From Streptomyces sp. NBC_00353 (lineage in GTDB: Bacteria > Actinomycetota > Actinomycetes > Streptomycetales > Streptomycetaceae): a DNA stretch of 64,000 nt. Under the pieces are notes generated by a model. It saw nothing but the letters and a program-made list of their open reading frames with translations. It had not been told where the DNA came from and made no database searches. The stretch is taken from positions 5,642,001 to 5,706,000 of the forward strand of contig NZ_CP107985.1 of assembly GCF_036108815.1 (NCBI RefSeq), given 5' to 3'. Positions 63,865 to 64,000 of the stretch are shown here, piece after piece (within the stretch, counting starts at the first letter, position 1; each line of letters starts with the position of its first letter). The position numbers and the translations under genes were made by a program.

Positions 63865-64000
63865 GGAGTTCGCCGAGGAGGCGGACGGCGCCTCGCTTGT
63901 GCAGCGGATCGTTGCCGTTGCCGCACTTGGGGGACTGGATGCAGGACGGGCAGCCCGCCTCGCACTCGCAGGACGCGATGGCCTGGCGGGTGGCGGTGAG
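63719..64000 (-). CDS. DEAD/DEAH-box helicase, C-terminal end (cut by window edge)
   Basis: 94 codons on the complement, from the right window edge to the stop at 63719-63721. ASCECEAGCPSCIQSPKCGNGN contains the four-cysteine cluster of DUF1998 helicases (mycobacterial Rv3649 relatives), followed by DPLHKRGAVRLLGELL and a disordered Pro/Glu/Arg-rich tail (GKPGKPEELREPE). Its last 146 bases lie antisense within the TadF-like gene. Confidence 0.85.
   Translation of the reverse strand, partial: LTATRQAIASCECEAGCPSCIQSPKCGNGNDPLHKRGAVRLLGELLRSAPADPEEPGKPGKPEELREPESPAPERSAESRPDPERPPGGPPGT

Overview
The window is high-GC actinobacterial DNA and almost certainly the core chromosome of a Streptomyces species. 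The evidence is the developmental regulators (RsiG, WblA), Nur, GlnR, a 6C RNA, mycothiol synthase, and Streptomyces-style promoters with leaderless starts. The species cannot be told from the sequence. About 60 protein genes, one tRNA, one 6C RNA and several rho-independent terminators can be supported. I recognise no intact insertion sequence, phage or CRISPR array.

Block A (1-24.6 kb) starts with the N-terminus of mshD, a secreted 5'-nucleotidase, a DUF302 protein and a Tat-exported PI-PLC. Next comes a secretion-stress unit: a PDZ-less HtrA-like protease, an unlisted 58-residue basic protein, the response regulator CssR and the kinase CssS. A LacI regulator and glnR follow, then a hydrolase, a MoaD/ThiS-like carrier and a Q/Y-rich membrane protein. 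An LmeA-like protein precedes a sulfur group (cysteine-rich leader peptide, rhodanese CysA, SseC, a DsrE-like protein). Three coupled genes encode bitopic membrane proteins of unknown role. The block ends with a nitrobindin-like protein, nur, ygfZ, dtd, rsiG, an asparaginase and an Eis-like acetyltransferase.

Junction (24.6-31.9 kb): this part looks accessory. It holds a GntR-HAD-peptide-kinase cassette with repeated GTTGTRY motifs, a quinone reductase/TetR divergent pair, a secreted FG-GAP protein, and tRNA-Pro(CGG) with a decayed tRNA-Pro copy about 0.3 kb away. From memory of the S. coelicolor gene order, block A and block B lie on opposite sides of oriC there, so this may be the junction of an origin-centred inversion.

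Block B (32-64 kb) closely follows the gene order I remember for Mycobacterium tuberculosis Rv3683 down to Rv3649. It runs: metallophosphoesterase, class A PBP, WblA (WhiB4-like), two Get3-like ATPases, DUF4177, RidA, NUDIX, metallo-beta-lactamase fold, Crp, Nth, CoA-type NUDIX, MarP, epoxide hydrolase, DUF1469, NhaA and acetyl-CoA synthetase. A SulP-carbonic anhydrase fusion, a CooC-like ATPase and a Fic-like protein lacking its catalytic His follow. Then come a HAD-IB phosphatase, 6C RNA, Ssd, and a compact Tad/Flp pilus operon ending against a convergent, overlapping helicase gene.

Cross-cutting themes are envelope and secretion stress (CssRS/HtrA, MarP, PBP, LmeA), sulfur and redox handling (mshD, rhodanese/SseC, DsrE, YgfZ, Nur, WblA), nitrogen/carbon control (GlnR, Crp, a DasR-like site at acs) and differentiation (RsiG, WblA, 6C/ssd/Tad). 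At least 17 genes start 6-7 nt after a TANNNT -10 hexamer, which indicates leaderless transcripts and fixes several start codons.
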